Made by a program: the position numbers and the translations under genes. 64,000 nucleotides of DNA from Clavelina lepadiformis (Eukaryota > Chordata > Ascidiacea > Aplousobranchia > Clavelinidae), in the NCBI RefSeq assembly GCF_947623445.1, contig NC_135243.1, positions 6,264,501 to 6,328,500 of the forward strand, read 5' to 3'. Each line of letters begins with the position of its first letter. Within the stretch, counting starts at the first letter, position 1. Below the pieces are notes generated by a model that was not told the DNA's origin, did not search any database, and saw only the letters and a program-made list of their open reading frames with translations. Below, piece after piece: positions 12,001-27,260 of the stretch.

Positions 12001-15000
12001 TTTTGCTAAAGAGTTTAGTCCAGCGTCGTTTTCACCGAGCCATTTAGCGTAACTTTACACCAATATTGATAACTATCTCAGCTGTTTACTCGCCTTCATC
12101 GTTAACATTGTCGGCGAAAACTTTTGCTTTGTTTGCAATTTTGCATTAAATTTTATTGACAACATGAACAACTCATAGTTTATTTCTTTTGGTAATAAAA
12201 ACATTTTGCAAGTTTCTGAACACCATTGTGGTGAGGTATTTTGAAACCAATTTGCGCCGCACAACTTGTTTACAAACAAAATATTGTTGCTATTGTTGTT
12301 GCTCTGAAAGGCCCGTTTTACAAATTTTAATGTTTGACGCTGTATGGCAGTCCAAGTTACCTTCAATTTTATCTGACGTTTCAAATGTTGACGAAGGTCT
12401 GTGTAGGGACCGGTCACGGGACATTTGTTTTAAGTTTTTTACTTTAGAAGCGTTGTTACGTTGCTTTCACATTTTATGAACCTGTTCCCTAGAGCAAATG
12501 TTTAACTCCTAATATGTATAAAAAGGTGTGGAAATGTCCCATTTCAATTTAGTGTACGCTGTGATTAACGATTTAAACAAAGCTTGTTATCACACATGGC
12601 CTAGTCTGAGCTAATATTTGAAATACCACAAAAAAAACTGTCGGGTATGAAAAGGATCTATTCTGTGGGCGTTATTTTTTTACAATCAATCAGTTAACAA
12701 AGAGAATTGTCGTACACAAACACGAATAAAGGCAGTAGCGGGTGAACCGAAGTTTACAAACTGCTTTTAGTAATCCTTACAGCCATTGACCGATCACTAT
12801 ATTACGTGCAAACAGGAACATTCATCCGAAATCCTGACTATTCCCCGTGATTTAACCGTTGTTGGCATAAGCTCGTAGCGCTTAACAGCGTGTTCGGTGA
12901 AAGAAGAAGGTAATTAATAACTCTTTGTTATAGTGATTACATAACTAAAGTGTCGGCATCGCCAATAAGCATTGCTACCCCACTTGGTGTTTGCAAGTAG
13001 TGCGATTGCGCTTTTTACATTTGTAGTTTCTCCTATTCCCTTTGTCAGCATATTTGCCTTCCTGTTTGATAAATGATAGGCAATTGTCGGCTTTTGTTAC
13101 TTGTTTAGCTACCGTCAACTGTAGCTTTGACTTGCTCTATATTTCTCCCATTGGCGCACCTGTACAAGTTTAACACGCTAAGCAGTGATCGATTCTCCTG
13201 TTTCAAACGAAAATCAACATCGTGACAGTCAACAAACTTTCCTGCTCGTAGGCATGGGAACTACCATTTGTCTTCCTTTGGCTGTAAAATTCCATTCTAG
13301 ATTCCATTTGGGAAATCTGGGATTTAGAACCGGGAATTCCATTCAACAGAACAATTTTACTAAAATTTTCTCTTGTTATAAATGCGGTATCATCGATATG
13401 CGGCTGAACGTTTGCTGTCGCTTGGAAAACATTTTCCAACATATAGTGATTTGCTTGTTTGATGATCCATAATTATTTTTGTAACCATAAACTAATGTAA
13501 TTAATCCATGCAATATAATGAAATGATAACTTCGGTTTTGTAGCATTTATCAGCGAAACACATTCAGAATTTTTTTCAGTAAGGAAGGTATGTGTCAGTA
13601 ATAAAATTACTTTTTGTAGTTGAGAAGCTATAACAAGGTGTGTTTATAACTGCGGGTGATTATAGCAAATTGCTAAGTACACAAACTGGTATCCTTATCG
13701 TTCAAACAGTCCCGTCCCGGCAAATTTTCAGACAATGTCGGAGTACTTGTTTCGTAGATTGTCATTTACAGCATCCCTCAACACTTACTTTGTTTACCTT
13801 GCGCTTATGCCATTTGACGACAGTTTCGGCTTTCGTCTTAAATAGAACATGCTGGGTTACAAACGGGGTGAACAAAGCCCCATTTGGGTTGTCTGTTTAT
13901 TTAAGACGGTGAGCTATCGTCGCTATTTTAATGTACTGCCGGTACGAATTTTCACGATTCGCAGCAAAAAGTTGAAAGATCGTGCAACGGTCAGAGTTGT
14001 ACCCTTTGATAAATGACACCGCAATCATGTGCGAATGCGTTACATGAACAACAATTTCTGAATAGACGAAAGATTTGGTTCCCACTTTGCCTAGGAAATG
14101 TCATCACGCGTCTATAACTACACCCTTTGAACACTAATCGTTTGTATCAGTTATTCTGATTTTTAATTATTGTATTTTACTGTAATTAACCAAGAGCTTT
14201 GCTTAAATGGTAACAATATGATGTTTTTGTTGAAATTAGTTAAAGTTAAACCAATGACCAATGACTTACGATACAACTGGTCGCCATTTTGTTCATCTTC
14301 AGTGTTTGATTACAAGCGAACGTGTGTAAAGTTAGTGTACAATCCACGTGTGGTCAGAGTAAAGTTTCAATTAAATATCTTAATGGAATCAATGTTGCGT
14401 ATGTATGTTTTTGCTGATTTCATTTGACCTTTCAAAGAATCACAAAAAGCCGCACCTCACGCATCTGAAAGCAGATATTGCGATCAACACGGCTCAAGAT
14501 TTGCGTAATAGCATTCTCAGGCCTTTCTTTGATACATATGGAACGTACTTAGTTATTACGTTTCTATTATGTGGATTAGGGCGCTGGTTAAAGTGACCTG
14601 ATCTTTGGGAAGTTGACTCTTTATCACGTCGCCAGTTGTTAATGAGGCCTGACCAGGACACGTGAGGTAAGCTGGTACGTTTGTCCTCACATCAACGATT
14701 GTATTTCGGCAGCAGTGAAGTGTGCTTGTTATGATCGCAAATAGATTGGTGATGCGCCATTCTTTAAACGCTTTTATACTTTTTTTCTTTACCAGGCGAA
14801 TCGTGTCCTTTTGTATATTGCGAGCTCTTATCTTCTTACGCACGTATTGCTGTCAATACATTACGCTGTTTCTCAATAATCGAAATACTATAGTTAGTAG
14901 TTTAACAATAGTAGTAACTAAACTAAAATAACTAAAAATAGTAGAATTTTATATGCGGAATTTAGATGCAAATAATCGTCGTATGTAACAACCGAAGAGG

Positions 15001-18000
15001 AAAAATAATCATTTTTACCTGACATAGAAAGCGTTTTAACCCGAGTAGAGAATAACGCTTTGATATGATGTTTAAATCCAGACTGACCTCTAGCGGAAAT
15101 TCTTCTCCCCCAGGCCAATTGCAGTAGCAGCTTATAAAACATACTTTCTTTCTTTGATGGTAATAATGTTCACCTGTTTCTTGCGTTTTATGCTACGAGT
15201 TACAATGTGATTTTTTCATAACTGAACAAGTTGTGTTCGAAAGGATGTTTGGTCTTTAAACAAATCTTCTTCGAGCTCTCCAACTACACGGTTATCAACG
15301 TCTATTTATATTTATTGGATTTTAAATGGCATTTCCTATGTTTGTTTCGACAGGTTTGATTGCTTTCCTGCTTTGAAACGCCTGTCACCGGCTTATTATT
15401 CGTTTACGAACCATGTTACGCTGTCATAGACACATATTTCTTTTGACTGTTTGACGTCATGCAGGTGGTTCGTAGCCACAGAGCTCAAAAGTGGAAAATC
15501 GTTTTGGGCGGAATTCGTTGATAACGCGACCACAACAGATTACTGTGACCAAAATCATTAACACTTATGTGTTTTCGCTCCACTTTTACTTAATAAGATA
15601 CTTTATGTTTAATGCTTCATACAGTGGCGACAGGCACCGAGCAACCGTTGCCATCTGGAGCGTTTTTTACTTTGTACGAGGTTGATCCAAAATGTGTCCA
15701 GAAAATGTAACTTCTGCATTTTCAAACCGGTTTATGCCGGTTCATACCTGTATATGCCGTGGCAAAGATATTAAGTGTATATTATATGCTGGAACTGGTA
15801 AATATATTCATTAGTTTATACTATTTTTATTATTACGGTTTTTTTTTGGTAACACTTTCTGCTGTATAGTGTATAACACGAAAGAATCCAGATGTTTCGC
15901 TGAAACGCATGTTGATCATTTTTGTTATCACAGTCAAGTAGATCAAAGTTGTTTTTTTTGACAACAGCATTTACTTTATCACTTTCTCAACGTCGATTTA
16001 TATATTTAGACAATATCAATCCACCAGTATTGTGTCTTCTTTTTCATCGTAACAATGCTTCACCCTTGTTTTCTCCATCTATTTGTTTTTATAACCGTCG
16101 CAATTTTGAAGTCTTTTTGACTAAGTTTTTAAAACTTACTTTGGAATAATACATCATTACCCCACCATAAGGCCATCTATTAATCGGTAGTAGGTAGTCA
16201 GTAGTTATTAGTTCTTGTCGTTGTTTTGAATGGAAGGTGACGAAAGGCCCAAACGTTGACATCTTTTGAATAGATCGTTCCGAAGATTGAATAATATTTA
16301 CTTTGCTAACCTGTAAATAGTCGAGTTCTTTGAGGGTGAACTGAAAGGACAATCAAAGTAAATGTGTCCTGACTGGTATCAAAACACTCCTTCGAACATG
16401 TTGGGAACACATCCACATGTTATGTTTATCTTACATCATTCTTCTATTGTAAAACACGACTGCTTCAGTTAAAGAAATAACTTTGAATAAACATCTGTCT
16501 CGGTCGTTGAACACAAAAGCAAGCATTTGTTATTCTTTATTATTATATAGCTATAGTTAATGGTATTATGATTACTTAAATGGTCCAAGGTCAAAGATTA
16601 GTAGCGAAGCTATATTATACAATAGAATATTATCTTAACGAAGTTTCAGCCACACACGATCCTACATATGTTGAGATTACCTCCCTTTCATGGCAATTGT
16701 CATGATAGAAATTCGTTCCAAGTCTTTATTTGTGAAGGATTCCCTAATAAAGCACGCGTCGAGACATGATTTGCTTTACACGTTTCTCCGTATTTTATAT
16801 TATTTTTTGCTTGTATGATCTTTTATTGCTTATGATAAACATGATATATTGACACAGTTTAAGATGCATTTTTGTCATGTGTTAAATATTCTAAGGTAAA
16901 CTTACTCGGAAAACCATAAATCTTGGGCTATTAAGTTCCTTTGTAAACATGATTTCATAATTGTTTTTTTCTCCCTTAGAATGATCAAAACAAGTTGTCC
17001 AAGTATTAAAATTATTTGAATGCCATGAGTACGTTTTTAAGCTGTGAGGGATTTAATATATTTAAGGCCAGCACCATAAAACGCAACACGAATACGAAAT
17101 GTAGCATAGCCGCATATTGATATTCATCGTTGTTATCCAGGTGAAACATGCGACATTAGCAATCAACTGTTTCGTGTTATAGCTCAGCTGTAATCGGCCT
17201 AAGCGTCTGAAACAACGATAAGTTATTTTACGCTAACAGGGATCGCTTGTTTTATTATGGTTGGCCTAAACATCGGAGAGATTAAGCGAAGTGTTAAAAT
17301 AAGTTTGTCTTAAATCTTTTCTATCAAGATTAAGCAATTACAAAACAGCAAAACCGTGATGATTGTCGACTAAACGCCATTATGCGCTGTTGGGAGATTA
17401 GTAAGATTACTTATTCAACTGACGTCGATGTCTTTTGGTACTGCACGTTGGCGCGACCTTGTGGGAACTTTATACTGAAGTTTTGTCTGCTATATTTGAC
17501 AAAAAAGGCCCTAGTCTATATAGCACAGCGGGCGAAAGTGCTCGGGAACAGGTTTTTAGTTTTCACAAGTTTTGTGCATGTTCGCTTCAAGTAGCTTTTA
17601 TATGACAAGTACCATAATAAATAGCATCCGTTTGCTGTGGTATAAAGGGTTTTTCACACCTGTTATTGGCTGAATATCCGTTGCTGTTAAACCAACACAA
17701 CGTTTTGTTGTTGTAACAGAAACGTTACTTGTTAAAGACGCTTCAAAACTGCGAAACGGTTACTGTAGCGAATTGCCTGTGAAAACGGCGCATCATTTGT
17801 TTTCTTTAACACAATCTTACAACTAGTCATAAGAACAGTGGTTTTCTCGAACATTCTGATGTAAAGTTGAGGGTTACTATAAACTGTGTTAACCCAGTAT
17901 ATAAAAAAACGCATCTTATAGTACATTAGATGAAGCAAGTTGATGCATGCGAAAACTTGTGTCAAGTGAATAAAAGTTAACCCCTTTAGTGCCCCTAAAG

Positions 18001-19025
18001 GCTTTAGTGCTACCATATATTTGTTCTTCTTTCTTATCATATTTTGGTATAAGTTATACTTTTAGTACACACAAATCAAGTTGCTTCAACAAAGTGAATC
18101 AACATCTTGATTTAACAATTGATCAACAAAGGCGATTATCAAACGATATGCAAGTAATTATGACGACTTTGTAGGCATTTGCAAGGTTTGAGAAAATTTT
18201 TCCAATCGTCATTGAGTATGAAAGTGAATTTGAGAGCTCCTTGAAGAAAGGCAATAACAGGATAATTCGATCGCTCACTTTTCTCTTAAGCAAACAATTA
18301 AAAGTGCCATCTGGCCGCTTGAAATCATAAATATGCCCTAGAAAAACACCGTAATAGCTCGGGCGTACCTGTAATGTCAAGAATTACGCTATACTTACTT
18401 GCTCAAATTATCGCCATACTTCTCAGCGAGACTTATAATTCGGCGTTTTACACACTTACGTTTAGGACAAGCATAACAATATTCATCTGGAGAGTTTCCA
18501 ATAATAAGTCACAGTTTGCCCTACCTTGGTCCCTGATAAGTGGATTGTACAACTGCAACAGTTGCGTTAAAGCCGTTTATTGATTACACGTATTTCATTG
18601 AACGTAAAAATGCAAATTGTGCCAATCATAATTTAATCGTTAGCTTGGGTTTTGTTTATGAAATGATGAAGTCCAATAGTTATATCCAAAAATTAAAAAC
18701 CTAGTGTCTTATAATTTTTATTACATTAGACGTGTCGTGTGTAAGTGTGATTAAGGTATTATGAGCAAATCGGCTTCGGTACTTATAAACCCAAAAGGCT
18801 GAAAACAACGAGGTCGCAAAATTATATTTTAAAGCATCATTATCAAAACAAATCTTTCATATAGTGAGTTAAAATGTCGTATAGCCGTATGCACTTAACA
18901 TTTTTACACTTACTGATGAAAAGGCGTGGGCAAATACTTGTATGATTCAAAAAACAGCTTGAGCTAAAAATATATTAAATTAAAAAAAAAATTATTTATC
19001 CATCTTTTATATGTCTAATGCAAAT

Positions 19026-19046
19026 ACTTGTCACTTGTCACTTGTC
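19026..19046 (+). repeat. Three tandem copies of ACTTGTC
   Basis: The 7-mer ACTTGTC is repeated three times without a gap at 19026-19046, and a fourth copy follows at 19056-19062. Each copy-to-copy junction makes CACTTG, an E-box-like core. It may be a small binding-site cluster or simple slippage. Confidence 0.5.
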
Positions 19047-22000
19047 ACTCACAATACTTGTCAAGAAAAATTGCAAACAATTTCATTTTTGGTGCGTTAG
19101 CTGCGACAATGTATGCGCCTTTTCAAGAGGCGAGAGGTTTGCGTTAAAGGTTCACATCAGAGATCGGCATTGTTTGTTGGGCAACCACCAACAGGATAAA
19201 GATAACGCCAACGCTTGCTTGTTTGACCAACATTGTGATTTTGACATGTTACAAAACAAAACTTACAGCGTTTTTGCCATGTTTTTTTTTTGTGACGCGC
19301 TACCGATGAAGTTCTGCCTTTAAATACCGTGTCTGACAACGCATTTTTGGCGAACTTTCATAAAAACATTAGAACTTAAAACGCTGAAAATAACTGGGCA
19401 TTAAAATATGCCACCAAGAAGAATGTGCACATTTGATGAAACAAGTTATGAAATAAAGTTTCAAAAAGTAAGACAAAACTTGAAAGACAGAAAAAACAGC
19501 GCGGTATTTTTGTCTATGCATCAACTAAAATTCGAGCAATATTGTCTAAGCATAAGCGTGGAATCAGATTAGCCTTGAAACACACCCACAGTTATATTTC
19601 GCAGAACACGATGCACCTAATGTGCTGAGATTGCAAATCCTGGAAAAGCATTATCTAACGCAGACAGATCTCGTACGAGTTGCGACGTGTCACCATTAAA
19701 GTTCCTTCCGGGTAATGTTTTGAAAACCATTAATTACGGGCCTTCAATCAAAGTCAGTTTGACTACCAGGCATATAAGGTTAATATCTTTCTTGCGTTAC
19801 TTGGAATTTGACGATGCTGTTTTAAACGGACAGAAATTATGCAGAAACTGTTGTATTCAACTAAACACGAGCAAACACATAAACGTTTTCATTTCTTTCA
19901 AGGCTTTCTCTTCAAAAATCACAATCGTAATTAATGTTATGACAGTCGGAGAATATGAGTATAAATGAAACAGAACTAACATGATACGCTGTATCATACG
20001 AAGATTGAACGCATAAGTAAAATACTCGTAATTCTCTGTATGAGAAAATTCTATTTTCGCAGAGGTACGCCGAAAGGACGACCTTAAACTACTTGGAATT
20101 TTATCTACAGCGACATATTTATGACGTCATAATAAAATGTTTCTCGGCGACGTTTGGCTTGTAAGTGCAGCAATCTTTTACGTAATCTCAGTTGTTCACA
20201 TTTGACCTTGAGGCTTTGGGCAAATTGCAGGGTTGTCTTATGGTCCGGGTAATCGTCACAAACAGGACAGTATAGAGTTGACGCGTTTAAATTGAAGCGA
20301 CTGGCGCTTGACATTTGGCGTTAGGTTTCGGGCTCGTCCTCTAATCTTTTCTGACACGGGACATTGCTGTAATAGACCTATTACCTAAATCACAGAAATG
20401 AGCCCAAGTTTATTTGTACTACTCATTAAGTCTTTTACTTTTTTATCGTAGAAAAATGACACGGGCCTCGATCGTTGTACGTTTTCTTATAGAAAAAAAA
20501 TTTCTTTTTCCGTAAAGCTAAACCCATTTAGATGGTCTTGTAGCCTGCTCGGTGATCAGGGAAGATTAATAAAATAACAGCGTTCATGTTGATCTTATCT
20601 GGTATAGGACCATTAACCTATTTGACATGGCAAGAAACTCTAAACTATCAACAACGTCAAAAATATTTTAAAGGCTCCGATATTTTCTGTTTGTTTTCAC
20701 CACAGTTTGTGATACCGGTCAATTTGGGACATTTTCTACCGCACACAAACGTTTGGGGGATCTGAAGTTTGGAAAATGAAACAGATAGTGCTCATGTAAT
20801 CACTGGCAAGCACAAAACAATTAAAGCCATTGTTATTCGCTCAGTGACTTTTGTGTAGAAAAGTATTGGTAAAAATAGCGGGCCCAGATTTTTCTTTGTT
20901 TGTGACAACGTGTTTACGTTTCTGATGCTGTTTGGCAAGGTATTACTTTTGTTGTTCGTTCTGTAATTTTAAGGTGCATTTTTACTTGTTAATAAATTAT
21001 GTGATGTTACATCATACGCGGTACAGTTACTACATTTTTGGACTTTGGATAAAAATATGAAAAACGGTCCTTTTACCCCACTAAGCGGTGATAGCCACGA
21101 TGTGTCTTTTCTGACTGTCGTAGTCTTTCCCTTTATTACTTGTTTTCTAGTCTTTCCATGAACTGGATTATTAATAAAATTGACATGAAGCTAAAATAGA
21201 CGAAAAGTCGTATCGTGCCTTTGAGGGTAAATGATCAATATTGCTTTCCACAGTCGAATTCTCGCTACTTATTGAAATGCCAATTGATGCTTGCTTGTTA
21301 CCTGTAACTGTGCTATGGAGCTGTGAAAAACAAAAAGCAAGGTGTCAAAAAGATATTTTATTATCGGCCCTATTATCAATTAAAACGTGTTAGGAAAGTT
21401 TCTTCTATCAAGTCGCGTTATTAGTCGCTTGTGGGAAATTCAAGGGAATTACGACTTTCGTTTGTTTGCAAAGAATCACAAATTTCTATTGCATTCTGCT
21501 TAGCACTAACATTTTGTAAACTTTGTGTTCCATGGTATGGGGTTGTGCAGATCTATTGTACAATCACATTCCGTTCATCTGAGAGGGTGTCGATAATGTT
21601 TACTAACACTAAGCAATGAAAGTGAATGCGTTTCCACGTAGGACAATGTACGCAGTTAAAGAGAATATACAAGAAGGACGATGTAAATCGATTAAGATAT
21701 CCTTGTTTTTTGCCGTGGCGACCACATAAGATGCGCTTATCCTTGTAGCGTGTCGGGTCATGACACTGAAATCTTGCCTCTTGTCAAAACATTAGGCATC
21801 TTCTACAACTCATGATGAAGCCGCTAATTAGATACCTATTTAATTTCAAAGACTTAAAGTGCTCGTTTTTCGCTAGTCATCTGCTAAACGGATTGAAAAT
21901 TCATGTTTGACGGCTTTATATCACCGCAAATTCAGTTGTAAACAGCATAAGAAACATGACTGCTTGCGCCGAAAACAAGGGATAAGCGCCACATAAATTT

Positions 22001-23453
22001 CCGCGTCTATCATCACACTTGTAAATGTTTAACGATTAAATTACAGCTACGAGGTGTTTGGTGTTTATAAAGATCAGGACCTTATAGAGGATGGTAGAAG
22101 TAATCGAATTCGGAAACCAGAATGTAGGCTCTGACGTCAGACATTTCTAACAATATTCCTTTTTTTAACAATGTTCCCTTTTCTTTCCAAAGATTTGCTA
22201 TTGTATTTGCAACGTCTTTTTACGTTTCAATTATGTTGTCATCAAGCTATTCATCAACATCTAAATTTTGTATATTCGTTGAATATAAAGAAAACAATTA
22301 TTTAAGAAAGCATACCCACTTTTAAAATAGTTTTGTCTAGTTTAATATTAGTTAAGAGCAATAATAATAGTTAATGATAGTTATAGTTATTTGTTAAGGC
22401 TTTATCAAACTGTCGGAATTCGTTTCAATTGATCAGCTTGCGCTCGCCACTTAGTGGTAAATTAAAAAGCATAATTACCGACACGATATGTTTTTTAGAC
22501 CGAGACTACCATTAAAATTACAGTAAGTTTTGGTTTTTCGAGAATTATTGTAACGACTTCCAAAATAATTATACGGCGAAGTCCAGACTTGCGCAAACTA
22601 ATAAAAAATATCAAGCCACAGGTTCCATTTTAACAAGATTGACTGTATGCCGATAAGGTAAGTATTTTCATCATCACGGCCTTTTTCTGTTTAAATTTCA
22701 CAGAATCAAGACTTGATTGAAAATCTTTGATAAGGGGCTAAGCCTATTTGTGTTGCACGTTTACGCAAACAGATGCTATCTTTCTAGTCAGGTGTCCAAC
22801 AACAAACACATCAAAATCAAACCCAGCTTTGTTGATGGAAAGCTTAGACAATGTCATGTAATGTAATTCTAAGTGCGGCATATGCAAAAAGATAAACACC
22901 TTCAAACATTTAGTGCTGTGATTAATTCAGTTTAATATAGGGTTATACCAAAAAGTGTTTTCTGCCAGTTTGCTTTTGTTTTTTAAACTCGTTTGAGCAA
23001 TAATTTACAAATACAAAGTATGTTGTCGAGTCATCAATAGTAATCATATGTTTTTGAATCTCGTCAACAGGTAGCCAACAACACAAATATTAAAATACTA
23101 AAATAAAACGCACTGGCTCTTAACTTTTTTCCTAATCCACAAAGAATTCAATTATATTGTTAAGGTACCGTATATTCCTTCGACAGAAATTGTCACTGTT
23201 TTCTAAGAAACACGCGGTCTTGTCCCAATTTTATCAGGTTCAAGAAATCGGCAAGCAAGTGATTTGTACAACTTTGACTGGCATGCGATATAGTTGGGTC
23301 GGCAGGACTACGTGGATACAGCTTTGATGACCTCGCTTGAACATGGCCACAGAAACCTCATAAAAGATTATTCTCGCATTTAAACGTAACTGCTGAGACA
23401 AGATACGATCTGATAATTATTTCCATTTGCAGAGCAGACCTCGACGGGGTGGT

Positions 23454-23473
23454 ACGGATCTGCCCAGATCCGT
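23454..23473. promoter_or_regulatory. Palindromic site with 9-bp arms
   Basis: ACGGATCTG and CAGATCCGT are exact reverse complements separated by two bases, inside a short GC-richer patch (23440-23510) of otherwise AT-rich desert. It could be a dimeric factor site or a small hairpin. I cannot tell which. Confidence 0.35.
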
Positions 23474-26400
23474 AGCGATAAGCGCAGGACACGGAAATTA
23501 AGGCTTCCAATCCGCCTATCACTTTTGTCTATCAGTATGTTTCCAAATGTTTCGTTAATCTCACTCGTGCATCGATGTTATTGCCATTGCTGAGATAGCT
23601 TTCACGTGTATATCGCATCTGTAGCAGACGTTACATCGCGTTATCACGTGCAGATGAAGCGTGCTAGTCTTCTGGCTCGGTAAGCAAGCCACATTATACA
23701 ATCTGTTTATGTAAACTTTTAATGAATCTGATGGTACAAACTGGTGAATGCATAACTGCATGTTTACAGGCTTTAGTATACTTCAAACAGTCGATTGCTG
23801 TAGATTTTTAAAAAATGTATAAACACACAGAACCAATGAAAAGCTAATAATTTTTTGAAATATAATAAGCAAATAGCAAATAAACTTTTTTCTATTTATA
23901 ACTTATTATTAAAGACTTTAACGTTCAAACTAATACACCTCCCAAGTAAGGTTCAGTTACACCGTTCTTGAAGCTTTTTATACGAGAACAATAACAAAAT
24001 TACGGCAATCTTCATTTGAAGAATTAAGCTAAAGTTTTTCTTAAATCATTAAACAAAATTTCAGCGGTTTTCTAGAAAATCATAAATTTTAAAGCCCACT
24101 TTTTACGTAACTTCATTGTTGTGCTTGGGTGCTTGGTTGTTGCAAATTCTGTGGGTTCATGTTAAGTTTGTGTGAAAAGTTATATTCAAAACTTTTGATC
24201 ATTATTCTATATCCCACTTTACAGTTTCGGCGACGCAACAAAATATCGTTTTCGCCAGCATGGTCTTAAATTAAATCAGGCCGTGTGTTTTTCATGAACT
24301 TATCGTTTAGGTTGACCAGTGCTCAAAAGATTTTGAGTAATCGAGCTTTGGGCTATCGTGAATTACCCAGCGCTGTAGTTTGTTTTGGCAGAAATACTAT
24401 CACTATAAATGTAAAGTTCATCGACGATTAACCATTTCTACATGATCACCAACCGCAAGCATTTTGATTCTACTTTAATTAGCTTAAGAGCAATCGGAGA
24501 CTCGGTTCAATAGGCTCCTGTGTGGTGTAGTTTGTTTATGGGATTATCGAAAACGTACTAAAGCTGCCGTCAAGGATCGGGTTACCACAAAAACCTATAG
24601 ACTTATGCTTTTACAAGTTCGGTTTCTCACAAATCCAACATGTACAAAATATACAAGGTTTTTCTCAGAGATTTGGTTGATTTCTAATTTGTAGTTAACA
24701 ATTAACCTTAAGCCGAAATGATCAATCACCGACGTTTTCAAAGCCGCTTTAAGTCCTTCAGGCATATTAGGCAGAGATGACACGCTTGATGACGGAGATA
24801 AACCTATATTAAGCAGCTATAGTTAATCACTTGTCGGTTTGGATGAAAGTTAAAGGTCTCTTCGCTGTGATCAATTGCACCTCCACATATATGGATGTGT
24901 AAAGGCATTGCTATTGCAGTGGCATTGTAATGGTAAAACAAGTTGATTATCTTAGATAGATAATAACTTTATCATTTACTTTTTATCAAAGTTTAGCATC
25001 TTAGAAAACAGTAACATAAATTACTTCATCTCTTCTATGACATTTCACTTACATGTTCACCTTCGCTTTGTTTTCTACTACTAGGGTTGAAAATGATTAG
25101 TCATTACAGTTATATGGTATAGACTTTAGACTATAGAGAGATGATGTGTATAAACTCTCCAGAAGTACTTTTAAATTTTAAGTTTTAACCACCTTGATCA
25201 CTCTCCAAGTTAAATGAAGAATGAATGAAGAATTACGTGAAAGTCATCCGTATTTGAATGCATATTACTTAGAACTGTTCAGCTAAATATTCAAAGTTTT
25301 CTTTTCTCTCGTGTTTATGGCACGATGTGAACAAAGTTGCAGTGATAAACCGAATTTTATGTTTTATTAATAAAATGAAACCTTTGGTGGAATTCTTGCG
25401 GAATAAAGGTGTCTAGAAGTAGGCATATTAGACGCCTAAAAATAAGCTCATTGAAAAAATATAATTTTACCACTTACATTACTAAGTTGGCTTTTACGCA
25501 AGTCATGATAATTTGTCGTTGTTAGCAATGTATTCACTTACAGGTGTTTAGCAATGTTGATAAAAGGAAAAATTACGTATTCAGGTAAACAATTTTAGTA
25601 GTAATATAGGAATCCTGACAACCACAAAGCTTTGCTTTTCCTTGAACACTTAAAGAAAGTTGACATATAACCAGCCTATAAGCAATTCGCCATACACGTA
25701 CAAAAACCAGCTTAATCTGAACGTTGACGCTTAGCATTTTGGTTTATGCCTTCATAAAACATTTTGTTAAACACACTTGGTTTCTCTTCCTTAGAAAACT
25801 AGTTGATAATGTCACGATATAAGAAATATATTGTCAGTAAATATCATTTTCTGTAAAACGTTTAATTCATCTAACCGAAAAAAACTTTAATTATTTTCTT
25901 GATATCGGCGTTTGATAGACAGGAATGAAATTATACGAATTTCTGTTCTTTTACGCCACCTTGCGTGCAAAATGCTTTACAGTAGCTTACATGTGTTTTC
26001 AGTCTAAAGTATATTTCACATTGGTAGTTTTGATATGTAGTTAGATGGTAGAGAAATAAAGTTATTCTTTATGTTGTTCAATCTACTTTCTATACATTGT
26101 AGAGATGTCCTTTACGAACGTTTTGCAATAATAAGCGATAAAGAAGTCTTTTGTACTCTTTGCTGTAATATATAAAGTAGATTGCTTTCTTACATTCAAT
26201 TTTAAAGATTAATGGCTGTTTAAGGCGTGGCATAAATATTTGTGTTTCTCGCTCCACGTTTTTTAATCTTTAATTTAATGTCGTCTATTTCTATCATATT
26301 CACGTTCAAAAACCTTCATGTGACTGCACCATAAATTCACTTCTTTCGTAGACAAACTTTACCGCGTTGTGCGCGTTATGTTGCGACAGCCGCCTTCTAA

Positions 26401-27204
26401 AATGAAGCTGCATCGCAGGTTTAAAATTCACAGTAACATGATAAAAATAAACATATAGGGTTATCGTTTCGTACAGTTTCGTGTCATATCAAATATCTGG
26501 GTTTCGGTTTAAATGCACGGAAAGACTGTGTGTTAGACTGAAAAGAATAACCTATTTTACAACGTCTGAGACACAGCCAGGTACCATAAAGCTAAAAATC
26601 ATTGCACATCGTGGTGTGTGCGAACGTCAGAAGCAGAGAAAAGTGACGCAACATACACCTTTATTAAAGTCATATTGGACCACGTTGAAAACTCACAACA
26701 AGACTAACTTGACATTAAACAACTTACAGTGTAAAATTAACAGCTGTACCACGGTGTCTGTAGCCCTACTACCACCCGGTCTCTTATGATCTTTGGGAGT
26801 CTGGTGTGCTTTTGTGAAAGAAGTCTTGGTGAAAACGGGCGACTCTTAGGAAAGTCGTTTTCAGAATTCTGCTTGATGATGTTCCCGACGATTTCAGCAA
26901 AGATAATACTGACTGCCGGAAGCCTTTGTCCCGTACGCTATACACCAGAACGTTGATCAAGCTTAAAAAGGTGTAGTAAGATTAATCTGTTTTGTTTAAT
27001 TGAAGGCGTAAAATAGTAATTGTTTGCTAATAATATTTTGTGTGAAATTGAAATAAAGCAGCACGATATGGCTGAAGCCGAAGTTTTTTAAGTAGGCCTA
27101 CAGTCTGCCTGTTTTGACGTTTGACCTCATAAGCAGTACCCTATTACCCTATAGAATGTAAAGTGTAGCTATAGTGTAGGCTGTATAGGTTGTATGGTAT
27201 TTGC

Positions 27205-27260
27205 TAATGCGAAATCGGCTCAGGTTCGAGCGCTGGCTTCGCAAAACTGTGTAGCGTTTC
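27205..27260 (+). repeat. Possible SINE head fragment
   Basis: The string CGGCTCAGGTTCGAG resembles the GCGGCTCAGGTTC segment of the SINE at 41550-41700 and contains a tRNA B-box-like GGTTCGAG. The body of that SINE is not found after it, so this is at most a truncated relic. Confidence 0.3.

Noticed and set aside
12073..12479. Overlapping open frames of about 96 and 114 codons on both strands
   Set aside because: Mutually overlapping on opposite strands, with no splice signals or domain; random at this base composition.
22638..22740. Strong donor (GTAAGT near 22659) and acceptor (TTCACAG near 22702) after an ATG
   Set aside because: Joining them reaches a stop within a few codons, so no protein results.
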